Of a stretch of DNA of 64,000 bases, positions 1-7,275 are shown one piece after another (the first letter of the stretch is position 1; each line of letters starts with the position of its first letter). The notes under the pieces were generated by a model. It was not told the DNA's origin. It saw only the letters and a program-made list of their open reading frames with translations, and ran no database searches. This stretch comes from Sulfitobacter sp. 20_GPM-1509m. GTDB taxonomy: Bacteria > Pseudomonadota > Alphaproteobacteria > Rhodobacterales > Rhodobacteraceae. The stretch covers positions 1-64,000 of the forward strand of contig NZ_JIBC01000009.1 in assembly GCF_000620505.1 (NCBI RefSeq), given 5' to 3'. The position numbers and the translations under genes were made by a program.

Positions 1-282
1 TCAACGGGACTCTCGCGCGAAGTATGTGGCGGCCTTTTTTAAAATATCGCGCTCCTCGGTGACGCGGGCCAATTCCTTCTTCACCCGACGGAGCTCGACG
101 GCCAGATCCGCCTCCGCCTCTCGAGCCTTGGCAGGCTTCGCAAACTGAGCCTTCCATGTGTAAAGCGACTTCGTGCTCACCCCTAGTCGCTCAGCCACTT
201 CGCTGACCGCATAACCGCGGTCCACAACCTGCGCCACAGCGTCCCTTTTGAACTCATCTGTAAACCGTTTTTGCGATGACAT
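1..282 (-). CDS. IS3-family transposase OrfA
   Basis: A 93-residue protein with an N-terminal helix-turn-helix (about residues 5-50; it opens with the KRFTDEFKRDAV pattern and has the recognition segment VSEVAERLGVSTKSLYTW). A leucine-zipper-like coiled coil follows (about 58-82) and the tail EERDILKKAATYFA is typical of IS3-group OrfA. OrfA binds the terminal repeats and is fused to OrfB by a -1 frameshift to make the active transposase. The stop codon falls at the window edge (bases 1-3). The start ATG at 282 has upstream purines (AAGGAG, 291-296) in good position. Confidence 0.9.
   Translation of the reverse strand: MSSQKRFTDEFKRDAVAQVVDRGYAVSEVAERLGVSTKSLYTWKAQFAKPAKAREAEADLAVELRRVKKELARVTEERDILKKAATYFARESR
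34..40 (-). other. A AAA AAG programmed -1 frameshift heptamer of the IS
   Basis: On the minus strand the orfA codons run TTA AAA AAG, so the heptamer A AAA AAG is in the phase required for a tandem -1 slip. This is the standard IS3-family signal that yields the OrfAB fusion transposase. It lies 10 codons before the orfA stop, so a shifted ribosome would enter orfB to the left of the window. Confidence 0.75.
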
Positions 283-319
283 CCGCGCTTCTCCTTGGTT
301 CCAAAATTACCAAGCAAAG

Positions 320-344
320 CGTCTACAAATCTAGGGGCACCTCA
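320..344 (-). repeat. candidate terminal inverted repeat of the IS3 element
   Basis: Read on the minus strand from 344, the sequence begins TGAGGTGCCCCTAGATTTG, with the TG terminus and GC-rich first bases expected of an IS3-family end. The partner repeat is outside the window, so the inner limit of the repeat is a guess. Confidence 0.55.
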
Positions 345-367
345 GAACATTAATACAGGAGACTGTC

Positions 368-2401
368 GTGACCATCCACAGCCCAGCCCGCGTCAAAGAC
401 CCGCTTTTGCAACCGCTAAAGCTGAAGAAACTGGTTCTGCGCAACCGTATCATGAGCACTTCGCACGCCTGTGGACTGGAAAAGGACGGTTTCCCGCAAG
501 AGGCCTATCAGGCCTATCACGAGGAAAAAGCGCGGGGTGGGATCGGTCTTTCGATGTTCGGCGGATCGTCGAATGTGGACATCGACAGTCCGAACATCTT
601 TCAACAGCTCAATGTCGGCACTGACGGGATCATTCCGCACCTGCAACGATTTTCCGAACGGATGCACGCGCAGGGGGCTGCGCTGATGTGCCAGATCACC
701 CACTTGGGGCGGCGTGGCGACCCTTATGCGCAAGACTGGCTGCCACCGATCGGCCCGTCGCCGATCCGAGAAACCCTGCACCGCGGTATCCCCCGCGAGA
801 TGGATGAACATGACATCGCGCGGGTCGTCAAAGCATACGGTCAAGCCGCGCGGCGTTGCGAGGAAGGCGGGCTTGACGGGATCGAGACACTGGCCTCGGG
901 GCATATGATCGGTCAATTCCTGTCACCCAAGACCAACCACCGGACGGACCGGTTTGGCGGATCGCTGACAAACCGCGTTCGGTTTGCACTGATGGTTCAT
1001 GATGAGATACGGCGCAATGTGAGCGACGATTTCATCGTCGGGATGCGCTATGTGGTGGACGAGGGCATTGACGGCGAATTGTCAGCCGACGACTGTTTGG
1101 CGGCGGCCCAAATTCTGGAACGCGAAGGTGCAGTCGACTTTTTCAACGCACTGTTCGGCTCGATGGACACATCACGGTCGCTATCCGAAGAAGTGTTTCC
1201 CGGCATGGGCACGCCCGCAGCACCCTGGGTTGCGGCGGTGGGCCGGTTCAAACGCGCGGTCAATCTTCCGGTTTTCCACGCAGCGAAACTGTCCGACATG
1301 GCATCGGCCCGATTTGCTGTCGCAGAAGGACACGTGGACTTGGCGGGACTGACCCGGCCGCATATTGCCGATCCGCATATGGTGGCCAAGCTGCTGCGCG
1401 GGGAAGAGCACCGGATCAGGCCCTGTGTCGGAGCGGGGCATTGCCAGTCGCAACACCGCCCTAAATGTCTGCACAACGCTTCGACGGGGCGCGAGCTGAC
1501 CATTGGTCACCGGATCGAACCGTCACAGACACCGCGCAATGCGGTTGTCGTCGGGGCAGGACCCGCCGGTCTGGAAGCGGCTCGCGTGCTGGCCGAACGC
1601 GGCCACAAGGTCCGCCTGTTTGAAGCGGCGGCACAACCGGGTGGTCAGGTTCTTTTGGCTGCATCCGACTGGCGGTGTGATCTGATCGGCATCATCGACT
1701 GGCGTCTGGCCGAGCTGGAAATTCTGGGCGTCACGGTGGAATGCAACCGCTACATGGACATGGACAGCATCGCGGCCCTTGACCCCGATCTGGTCATCCT
1801 GGCCACGGGCGGCATTCCGCAGACTGAATTCGGTGCGGGCAGTGATCTGGTGCAAAGCGCATGGGACATCGTAGGACGACAGATCAAACCCGCCTCTGAC
1901 GTTTTGATCTGGGACAACACCGGCAGGCATCCCGCACTATTGGCGGCGCAGATGGCACAGGCCGAAGGTGCAAACGTGCGGCTGGCGACCATCGACGTGA
2001 ACATCGGTCAGGACCTTGTCTATCCTGAATCGACCCGCTGGCACAAAGAGTTTGCCAAATCCGGCTTGCGCCCAGAAGGCAACTTGCGGCTGACCGGTGT
2101 GACGCGCAAAGGCAACAAGCTGGAAGCTGCGCTGATAAACGAGCTGACCCATGAGGTCACCCATCAGGCTTACGATCAGGTGATTGTCGAAATGGGCACC
2201 TTGCCGATGAACGAACTGTTCGAGGACCTGCGTGGTCATTCGGCCAATGACGGTGTCACCGACCTTCACGCGCTCAAGGATCTGCGCGCGCAGCCCAACA
2301 AGGGCAAAGGGTTCGAGCTGCACCGGATTGGCGACGCCCAATCGTCGCGCAATATTCACGCGGCGGTCTATGACGCGCTGCGGCTTTGTTCCATGTCGTA
2401 G
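368..2401 (+). CDS. TMADH-like flavoprotein demethylase (DgcA/StcD type: dimethylglycine or N-methylproline demethylase)
   Basis: A 677-residue two-part enzyme. An old-yellow-enzyme TIM barrel (about residues 10-350) is followed by an iron-sulfur segment and an FAD/NAD-binding half with the Rossmann motif GAGPAG at 397-402. Length and layout match trimethylamine dehydrogenase relatives. The opening NRIMSTSHA and the MFGGSSNV segment are what I recall from DgcA/StcD proteins, which remove methyl groups from dimethylglycine or N-methylproline during betaine breakdown. The canonical Cys cluster of TMADH (C-x2-C-x2-C-x12-C) appears here as C353, A356, C359 and C367, so one cysteine is replaced and the loop is shorter. 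The start is GTG with AGGAG at 357-361. An IS end lies 23 bp upstream. The exact substrate is inferred. Confidence 0.75.
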   Translation: MTIHSPARVKDPLLQPLKLKKLVLRNRIMSTSHACGLEKDGFPQEAYQAYHEEKARGGIGLSMFGGSSNVDIDSPNIFQQLNVGTDGIIPHLQRFSERMHAQGAALMCQITHLGRRGDPYAQDWLPPIGPSPIRETLHRGIPREMDEHDIARVVKAYGQAARRCEEGGLDGIETLASGHMIGQFLSPKTNHRTDRFGGSLTNRVRFALMVHDEIRRNVSDDFIVGMRYVVDEGIDGELSADDCLAAAQILEREGAVDFFNALFGSMDTSRSLSEEVFPGMGTPAAPWVAAVGRFKRAVNLPVFHAAKLSDMASARFAVAEGHVDLAGLTRPHIADPHMVAKLLRGEEHRIRPCVGAGHCQSQHRPKCLHNASTGRELTIGHRIEPSQTPRNAVVVGAGPAGLEAARVLAERGHKVRLFEAAAQPGGQVLLAASDWRCDLIGIIDWRLAELEILGVTVECNRYMDMDSIAALDPDLVILATGGIPQTEFGAGSDLVQSAWDIVGRQIKPASDVLIWDNTGRHPALLAAQMAQAEGANVRLATIDVNIGQDLVYPESTRWHKEFAKSGLRPEGNLRLTGVTRKGNKLEAALINELTHEVTHQAYDQVIVEMGTLPMNELFEDLRGHSANDGVTDLHALKDLRAQPNKGKGFELHRIGDAQSSRNIHAAVYDALRLCSMS

Positions 2402-2605
2402 GGTGGTTTCAGGTGGTGCCCTCTTAACTCACCGAGCTTGCAATCTGGAATTCCAATCGTCGATTAGGCGGCATGAGCCGCGGATTTCCACGCTTCTAAT
2501 GCTTCGAGTCGATGGTAGCGGAAGTTGGCTGCTGCCTGCGCTGAGGTCTGCTTGGTGAATTGGCCGATGGACAACATTGTGGTGCAAACTTTCGGGAGCA
2601 AAGGT

Positions 2606-3862
2606 TCACCGATCAAGCGCATCGCGCAAACGATAATACTGGATGCCGAGGCCACCGTAAATCCGGTGCAAAGCATGGAATGGGAGATTAGGAATGGTCG
2701 GGCTCGACGGGATGGGAAGCGGTAGGCCCTGCGCCAGGTGATCCGCCATGGCCTTCCCGAGCGATACCGACAGCGCGACGCCGCGGCCGTTAAAGCCGGT
2801 TGCCGCCAGCAGCCCCGGCGCCGGTTTGCAAAGCCGGATGCGGTGATCGGGGGTCATGCCGACCTTTCCGAACCAACGATGCGTAATCTCGAAACGCTCA
2901 CCGAACACCCGCGTGAGCTCTGCCTCGATCCGTGCGAAGGCTTCGGCTCTCTGGGGGTCGGCGAAACTGCCACGGCCACCCATCATGAGCCGATTGTCCG
3001 GACCGCGCCGGAAATAGGTGCCGACGCGACGAACCTCTGAGACGACTTCACCGCCGGGCAGAATGCGGTTCAATTGATTTGCACTCAGCGGCGCAGTGGC
3101 GACCTGGAAGCTGTTTGCAGGCACCGTAGCGCGCGCGAGCCGTGACTCGAGCGCAGCAGGCGTGTAGACATTGCTGGCAAGGATCACCTGATCTGCTGTG
3201 ATCTGCGCGCCGCCGGGAAGCCGGGCCTGCCATCCCGCGCTGCTCCGCATCAGGCCGGCTACCGGTGTCCGGGCAAAGACACGCACGCCCGCCGCTTCTG
3301 CAGCCTGCGCCAGCCCGCGTGCCAGCTTCAACGGATGGACCCGCCCGGCGCGGGGATCACGCCAGCCGCCAAGGAAACCGCGCGCACCGGTCACCTGTGC
3401 CATCGCCGCAGCGTCCAGCCAGTCGGCGGCCACGCCACGCGCCTGCCATTGCAGCATGCGCGCCTGCAAGGTGGGCAGATGAACCTGGCGATTTCCGGCT
3501 TGAATCCAGCCCCCCTGCACCGCGTCGCAATCGATCCCAAGCCGCGCCACCAGCGCAAAAAGCGTGTCCGCGGTGCCACCGGCGAAGGCTGTGGCCTCGG
3601 GCCCCCAGAGCCGGTCAAGCTTGTCAGGATCATCCTTCAGCCCCGGGATCACCTGCCCGCCGTTGCGCCCCGAAGCGCCGAAACCCGGCTCCTGCGCCTC
3701 AACCAGCACGACATCGGTTCCGGCCTCGGCCAGATGCAGCGCCGCCGAGAGCCCCTGAAAGCCGCCGCCAATGACCAAGGCATCGCAGCGCAGGCTGTCA
3801 TCCAGTGACGCAAAGGTTGGTGCCGCAGAGGCGCTATCGGCCCAGATGGATTGGAATGCCAT
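2606..3862 (-). CDS. FAD-dependent amine/amino-acid oxidase, PuuB/DAO family
   Basis: A 418-residue FAD oxidoreductase of the DAO family, closest in pattern to gamma-glutamylputrescine oxidase (PuuB). The N-terminal FAD-binding GGGFQG is at residues 32-37, followed by the acidic ribose-binding end of strand 2 (VLVEAQ), then GASGRNGGQV. A C-terminal ATGFNGRGVALS segment closes the FAD site. Such enzymes oxidise a C-N bond with O2, giving aldehyde or keto acid, amine and peroxide. It is the last gene of an operon with an amino-acid ABC transporter (gap 12 bp to the ATPase gene) and is divergent from an XRE-cupin regulator of the PuuR type, so it probably oxidises the imported compound. About 200 bp of unassigned sequence lie between it and the convergent demethylase gene. 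Confidence 0.75.
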   Translation of the reverse strand: MAFQSIWADSASAAPTFASLDDSLRCDALVIGGGFQGLSAALHLAEAGTDVVLVEAQEPGFGASGRNGGQVIPGLKDDPDKLDRLWGPEATAFAGGTADTLFALVARLGIDCDAVQGGWIQAGNRQVHLPTLQARMLQWQARGVAADWLDAAAMAQVTGARGFLGGWRDPRAGRVHPLKLARGLAQAAEAAGVRVFARTPVAGLMRSSAGWQARLPGGAQITADQVILASNVYTPAALESRLARATVPANSFQVATAPLSANQLNRILPGGEVVSEVRRVGTYFRRGPDNRLMMGGRGSFADPQRAEAFARIEAELTRVFGERFEITHRWFGKVGMTPDHRIRLCKPAPGLLAATGFNGRGVALSVSLGKAMADHLAQGLPLPIPSSPTIPNLPFHALHRIYGGLGIQYYRLRDALDR

Positions 3863-3874
3863 GTCAGGCTCCGT

Positions 3875-4606
3875 TCAGACGGGGTGGGTGACGCGGCGCA
3901 GAAAATCCTGCGTCCGCGGATGCGTTGGTTTCGACAGCACCGCCTCGGCGCTGCCATGTTCGGCGATGCGCCCCTGATCAAGAAAGATCACGCCGTCCGC
4001 AACCTCGCGTGCGAACTGGATCTCGTGGGTGACGATCAGCATGGTCATGCGCTCTTGCGCCAGATCGCGCAGAACCGACAGCACCTCGCCGACCATTTCA
4101 GGGTCAAGCGCCGAGGTCGGCTCGTCAAGCAGGATGGCGTCAGGGCGCATGGCCAGCGCACGCGCGATTGCGACGCGCTGCTGCTGCCCGCCGGACAGGG
4201 CGGAGGGATAGAAATCCATCTTTTCGGCCAATCCGACGCGGCGCAGATGCTCTTCGGCGCGGGCACGCACCTCGTCGCGGTTCTCGCCCAGCACATGAAT
4301 TGGACCTTCCATCACGTTCTGCAGCGCGGTCATGTGCGGGAACAGGTTGAAGCGCTGGAAAACCATGGCAACGCGCGTCCGGATCGCATGGATCGACGAG
4401 GCATGGGCGTTGATCGTCTCACCGTCGATGCTGATGCGCCCGGACTGGTAATCCTCTAGCCCGTTGACACAGCGCAACATCGTCGACTTGCCCGACCCCG
4501 AGGCCCCGATCAGGCACATGACCTGTCCCTTGTCGACCTCGGCGTCGATGCCCTTGAGCACTTCGTGCTTGCCAAAGGATTTATGGACATTCTCGAAACG
4601 GATCAT
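3875..4606 (-). CDS. amino-acid ABC transporter ATP-binding protein (GlnQ/HisP type)
   Basis: The 243-residue nucleotide-binding subunit of a polar amino-acid importer. The Walker A GASGSGKST is at 34-42, the ABC signature LSGGQQQRVAIARAL starts at 137, the Walker B LLDEPT is at 159-164, and the H-loop lies in IVTHEIQFA. Length is normal for the family. The start overlaps the permease stop as ATGA (4603-4606), indicating translational coupling. The gene powers uptake with the permease and binding protein encoded upstream. Confidence 0.9.
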   Translation of the reverse strand: MIRFENVHKSFGKHEVLKGIDAEVDKGQVMCLIGASGSGKSTMLRCVNGLEDYQSGRISIDGETINAHASSIHAIRTRVAMVFQRFNLFPHMTALQNVMEGPIHVLGENRDEVRARAEEHLRRVGLAEKMDFYPSALSGGQQQRVAIARALAMRPDAILLDEPTSALDPEMVGEVLSVLRDLAQERMTMLIVTHEIQFAREVADGVIFLDQGRIAEHGSAEAVLSKPTHPRTQDFLRRVTHPV

Positions 4607-5259
4607 GTCGCGGCTCCCAGCTTGAGTTCGACACGGCGCATCAGGATATTCAGCGGGATTGTCAGGCAGAGGTACAGCGCCGCAACCATGGTAAAGACGG
4701 TCATGTTGTCAAAGGTCGACGAGGCCAGCATCTTGCCCTGCATGGTCAGTTCGGCAACCGAGATCACGGAGACCTGGCTGCTGTCCTTGAGCAGCATCAC
4801 CATGTTGTTGCCATAAGGCGGCAGGGCGATGCGAAAGGCCTGCGGCAGCACGATGCGCCGCATCATTTTGCCGTGTTTCATGCCGATGGATTTCGCAGCT
4901 TCGACCTGCCCGCGATCCACTGCCTCGATTCCGCCGCGAAAGGTTTCACCGATATAGCACGAATAGGTCAGCGCCAGACCCACCACCCCGGCCTGAAAGG
5001 CCGTCAGGTCGAGCCCGAGTTCGGGCATGACAAAATAGATGTAGAAGAGCACCACGAGGATCGGGATGCCGCGCAGGAATTCGACGATGTAGCGCGCAGG
5101 CAGGCTCAGCCAGCGGGTGCCCGAGCTGCGCATCAGCGCCCAGACCAGCCCAAGCGCCGACGCGAGAACAAGCGACAACAGGGTCACGGCAACGGTCTGC
5201 CACAGTCCGGTGGTGAGCAACGGCAGATATTCCTGGATCCGCTCAAGAAGGGGGGACAT
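4603..5259 (-). CDS. amino-acid ABC transporter permease (HisM/GlnP type)
   Basis: A 218-residue inner-membrane permease with about five hydrophobic segments. The conserved cytoplasmic coupling loop (EAAKSIGMKHGKMMRRIVLPQA, about residues 135-155) is the contact site for the ATPase. N-terminal residues SPLLERIQEYLPLLTTGLWQT are typical of the HisM/GlnP group. Only one permease gene is present, so it should act as a homodimer as GlnP does. It follows the binding-protein gene after 67 bp containing a hairpin. Confidence 0.88.
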   Translation of the reverse strand: MSPLLERIQEYLPLLTTGLWQTVAVTLLSLVLASALGLVWALMRSSGTRWLSLPARYIVEFLRGIPILVVLFYIYFVMPELGLDLTAFQAGVVGLALTYSCYIGETFRGGIEAVDRGQVEAAKSIGMKHGKMMRRIVLPQAFRIALPPYGNNMVMLLKDSSQVSVISVAELTMQGKMLASSTFDNMTVFTMVAALYLCLTIPLNILMRRVELKLGAAT

Positions 5260-5283
5260 GGACGTCTCCTGTCAGAAAGTCAT

Positions 5284-5307
5284 GGGCCCGGCGCGATGAC
5301 CGGGCCC
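5284..5307 (-). promoter_or_regulatory. intercistronic hairpin after the amino-acid binding-protein gene
   Basis: GGGCCCGG (5284-5291) pairs with CCGGGCCC (5300-5307) across an 8-nt loop. There is no U-tract on the transcribed strand, so it is more likely an mRNA 3'-end stabiliser or attenuator than a full terminator. It would favour the binding protein over the permease and ATPase. Confidence 0.5.
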
Positions 5308-5326
5308 GAAAAATATCGCAAAGGGC

Positions 5327-6070
5327 TCAGAGGCCGTATTTGCCGAAGATCTCGGCCAGCTCACCGCTCTTGTCCATCTCGGCGATGGATGCGTTCACCT
5401 TTTCCAGCAACTCGGGGTTTTCCTTCGACACGGCCAGCGCGACTTCTCCCGTGCCCATGGGGGTATAGCCCTCGACCAGTTTTACCCCGAGGTTCGGGTT
5501 CTGCGCGATCTGGTAGGCGATGATCGGCTTGTCGCCGAACCCTGCCTTGATCCGGCCAAGCTGAACGTCACGCATGATGTCGACGAGGCTGTCGTAAAGT
5601 TTCACCTCGCTGAAGATCCCCTTGGCCTGAAGCTGGTCTGCAAAGGTGGTGCCGATCTGTGCGCCAACGACCTCGCCCGCGAAATCGTCAAGCTGGTAGC
5701 TCCCCTCGTCGTCCGCTTTGACAAACGCCACGTCGCCGTAGCTGTAAACCGGAGTCGAAAAATCCACGACTTCCTTGCGTTTGTCGGTGGCGAACATGCC
5801 CGCCGAAATGACGTCGATCTTGCCGGTCTGAAGCGCCGGGATCAGCGCAGAGAACTGCGTGACCGCGAAATCCGGCGTCATCTGCAGATCTTCGGCGATA
5901 GCAGCGGCCAGGTCGACCATGGCGCCGGTCGGCTGCTGGGTGGCAGTGTCAACGAAGGTGAAAGGCACACCGGTTGTGGTGATCCCTACGGTCAGGTCTT
6001 CAGCCTGGGACTGAGCCGCGCAAAGCGCGAGCGCCCCGGCAATGGCAAGCGAACGGAGTTTCATTGGCAA
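5327..6070 (-). CDS. amino-acid ABC transporter substrate-binding protein (family 3)
   Basis: A 247-residue periplasmic binding protein. Its Sec signal peptide (about residues 1-23: MPMKLR, hydrophobic core, then AAQSQA before E24) is followed by the family-3 fold, with segments such as GITTTGVPFTFVD, TGAMVDLAAAIAE and the ligand-contact region SAGMFATDKRKEVVDFSTPVY. Proteins of this family bind polar or basic amino acids and opines. It is the first gene of a minus-strand operon with the permease, ATPase and FAD oxidase, and divergent from the XRE-cupin regulator. The ligand cannot be read from the sequence. The FAD oxidase suggests an amine or N-substituted amino acid. Confidence 0.88.
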   Translation of the reverse strand: MPMKLRSLAIAGALALCAAQSQAEDLTVGITTTGVPFTFVDTATQQPTGAMVDLAAAIAEDLQMTPDFAVTQFSALIPALQTGKIDVISAGMFATDKRKEVVDFSTPVYSYGDVAFVKADDEGSYQLDDFAGEVVGAQIGTTFADQLQAKGIFSEVKLYDSLVDIMRDVQLGRIKAGFGDKPIIAYQIAQNPNLGVKLVEGYTPMGTGEVALAVSKENPELLEKVNASIAEMDKSGELAEIFGKYGL

Positions 6071-6132
6071 TCTTCCCTGTGTCTTGCGTCACGCTTGACG
6101 TCGGAGCGGGGTGACGCGGTTTAAATCCGTCC

Positions 6133-6146
6133 TTCACGATAATGAA
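6133..6146. promoter_or_regulatory. candidate operator 1, TTCA-N6-TGAA
   Basis: TTCACGATAATGAA is the copy nearest the transporter operon, 63 bp from its start codon. Two more sites with the identical half-sites and spacing lie in the same 238-bp divergent gap. The likely binder is the XRE-cupin protein encoded at 6309. Confidence 0.5.
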
Positions 6147-6181
6147 GAAATGTACATATGCAACCAGTATTGCCGAAAATC

Positions 6182-6195
6182 TTCATTTAAGTGAA
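6182..6195. promoter_or_regulatory. candidate operator 2, TTCA-N6-TGAA
   Basis: TTCATTTAAGTGAA is the second site of the set, beginning 49 bp after the first, in an AT-rich stretch that should also hold the divergent promoters. Confidence 0.5.
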
Positions 6196-6285
6196 AAATG
6201 TGCAATTGAGTTCGGTTTTTAATCGTTTTTTCTTAAGGGAGCGGGTAAGCAGAAAGGTAACGAAGGGCAAAATCGCCCACTTCCG

Positions 6286-6299
6286 TTCACCAAGATGAA
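6286..6299. promoter_or_regulatory. candidate operator 3, TTCA-N6-TGAA
   Basis: TTCACCAAGATGAA ends 9 bp before the regulator's ATG and overlaps its probable ribosome-binding region. Occupancy would block transcription through this point, consistent with autorepression. Confidence 0.5.
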
Positions 6300-6308
6300 G
6301 AATCGCCG

Positions 6309-6920
6309 ATGACCTCAGCCGAAAATGAAGCAAAGCTGCTTTCCGACCCGATGAGCGGGATGGACGACACTTCTCTGGGAGAGGCGGTGCGACAGGCGCG
6401 CAAAGGGCGCGGGCTGTCGTTGCAGGTCGTGGCCGAAGGGGTCGGCATCTCGATCGGCTTGCTGAGCCAGATCGAGCGCGGCATTTCCTCGCCGTCGATC
6501 CGCAACCTCAGGGCAATCTGCGAGGTGATCGGCATTCCCTTTCTGTCGCTTTTTGCCGACGCCGACAGTGCGGACCGCGAAGCGGGGATCATCGTCCGCG
6601 AAGGGCGCCGACGCACCGTCGACTTTGGCGACAAGGGTATGGTGAAGTCCTTTCTGACCGCGCATGACGACGGGGCGCTGCAGGTGATGGAGATCGTACT
6701 CGATCCGGGCGGCAGCTCCGGGGAAGAATCCTATACCCACGAAGGCGAGGAATGTGGTGTCGTGCTCCAGGGGAAGCTGGAGCTTTGGGTCGAGGATGAC
6801 CGGTTTGTTCTGGGCGAAGGCGATGCATTCCATTTTGAGAGCCGCCGCCCACATCGCTTTCGCAATCTGGGCAACGACCAAACCCGGGTGCACTGGGTGA
6901 CGACCCCGCCCGTCTGGTAG
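6309..6920 (+). CDS. XRE-family regulator with C-terminal cupin sensor domain (PuuR-like)
   Basis: A 203-residue transcription factor. An N-terminal lambda-repressor-type HTH (about 22-77, with LSLQVVAEGVGISIGLLSQ and the RGISSPSIRNLRAI helix) is followed by a cupin barrel (about 120-200; H144, E148 and H182 are possible ligand or metal contacts). This architecture is that of PuuR, which represses putrescine genes in E. coli. The gene is divergent from the amino-acid ABC/FAD-oxidase operon, with three identical-spacing palindromes between, so it probably controls both directions in response to the imported ligand or a product. A weak AAG-rich ribosome site precedes the ATG. Confidence 0.85.
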   Translation: MTSAENEAKLLSDPMSGMDDTSLGEAVRQARKGRGLSLQVVAEGVGISIGLLSQIERGISSPSIRNLRAICEVIGIPFLSLFADADSADREAGIIVREGRRRTVDFGDKGMVKSFLTAHDDGALQVMEIVLDPGGSSGEESYTHEGEECGVVLQGKLELWVEDDRFVLGEGDAFHFESRRPHRFRNLGNDQTRVHWVTTPPVW

Positions 6921-6926
6921 GAGGCT

Positions 6927-6948
6927 TTCCGCGTTCCCCCGCGCGGAA
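6927..6948 (+). terminator. weak hairpin after the XRE-cupin gene
   Basis: TTCCGCG (6927-6933) pairs with CGCGGAA (6942-6948) with an 8-nt loop, 6 bp past the stop codon. There is no run of T after it, so termination efficiency is uncertain. Confidence 0.4.
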
Positions 6949-7236
6949 TCAAGGCCGCTGGCTGCCGCGCATCATGCATGTCTGTGACATGACGGGCCAT
7001 CCGTCGGCGCGGCGATTTGGCTGCAATCCGAAACATCTTCAGCAGAGACGTGACCGACAGGCTCAATACGGACAGGGCGGTGGTGATCCTTCTCGGCGGT
7101 TAGAGCGTCGTGTTAATTGCGATATAGCCGCCCCCATTCCATCCGGGCCATGGCCGTACCGAGACTGCGGCATATGTGCCATGAAGCGAGATTGTCCTCC
7201 TTACACGACACACCGCCCGTAAGGTCTCGGGCTCAT

Positions 7237-7261
7237 ATTGCCGATCCCTCAGTACGGCAAT
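7237..7261 (-). terminator. hairpin after the idonate-dehydrogenase-type gene
   Basis: ATTGCCG (7237-7243) and CGGCAAT (7255-7261) flank an 11-nt loop just beyond the 3' end of the minus-strand gntR-dctPQM-dehydrogenase operon. It is a candidate transcript end without a U-tract. Confidence 0.35.
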
Positions 7262-7275
7262 GCCGACGGCGACCG

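Larger units (their letters stand above)
1..344 (-). mobile_element. IS3-family insertion sequence, right-hand end only (continues left of window)
   Basis: This is one end of an IS3-type element. It contains the complete first transposase frame on the minus strand, a programmed frameshift heptamer and a plausible terminal inverted repeat that reads TGAGGTGCCCCTAG inward from position 344. IS3 elements begin with TG and end with CA, which fits the boundary at 344/345. The second frame (orfB, DDE integrase core) and the other end lie outside the window, so intactness cannot be judged. The boundary sits about 23 bp before the start codon of the next gene, leaving that gene its ribosome binding site but little or no native promoter. 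Confidence 0.85.
6921..7275. other. non-coding interval of 355 bp
   Basis: I see no convincing gene here. It lies between a plus-strand regulator and a minus-strand dehydrogenase, so it is a convergent 3' region. It holds one short hairpin near each end: TTCCGCG/CGCGGAA at 6927-6948 and ATTGCCG/CGGCAAT at 7237-7261. The open frames in it have no family resemblance and no good ribosome sites. Confidence 0.6.

Noticed and set aside
2464-2676. 70-codon minus-strand frame before the FAD oxidase stop
   Set aside because: It overlaps the 3' end of the oxidase gene in another frame and has no recognisable family. A remnant gene cannot be excluded.
7208-7220. ACACACCGCCCGT, identical to a conserved 13-nt string near the 3' end of 16S rRNA
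   Set aside because: The flanking bases do not match rRNA on either side and no other rRNA segments are near. It is a chance match or tiny fragment.
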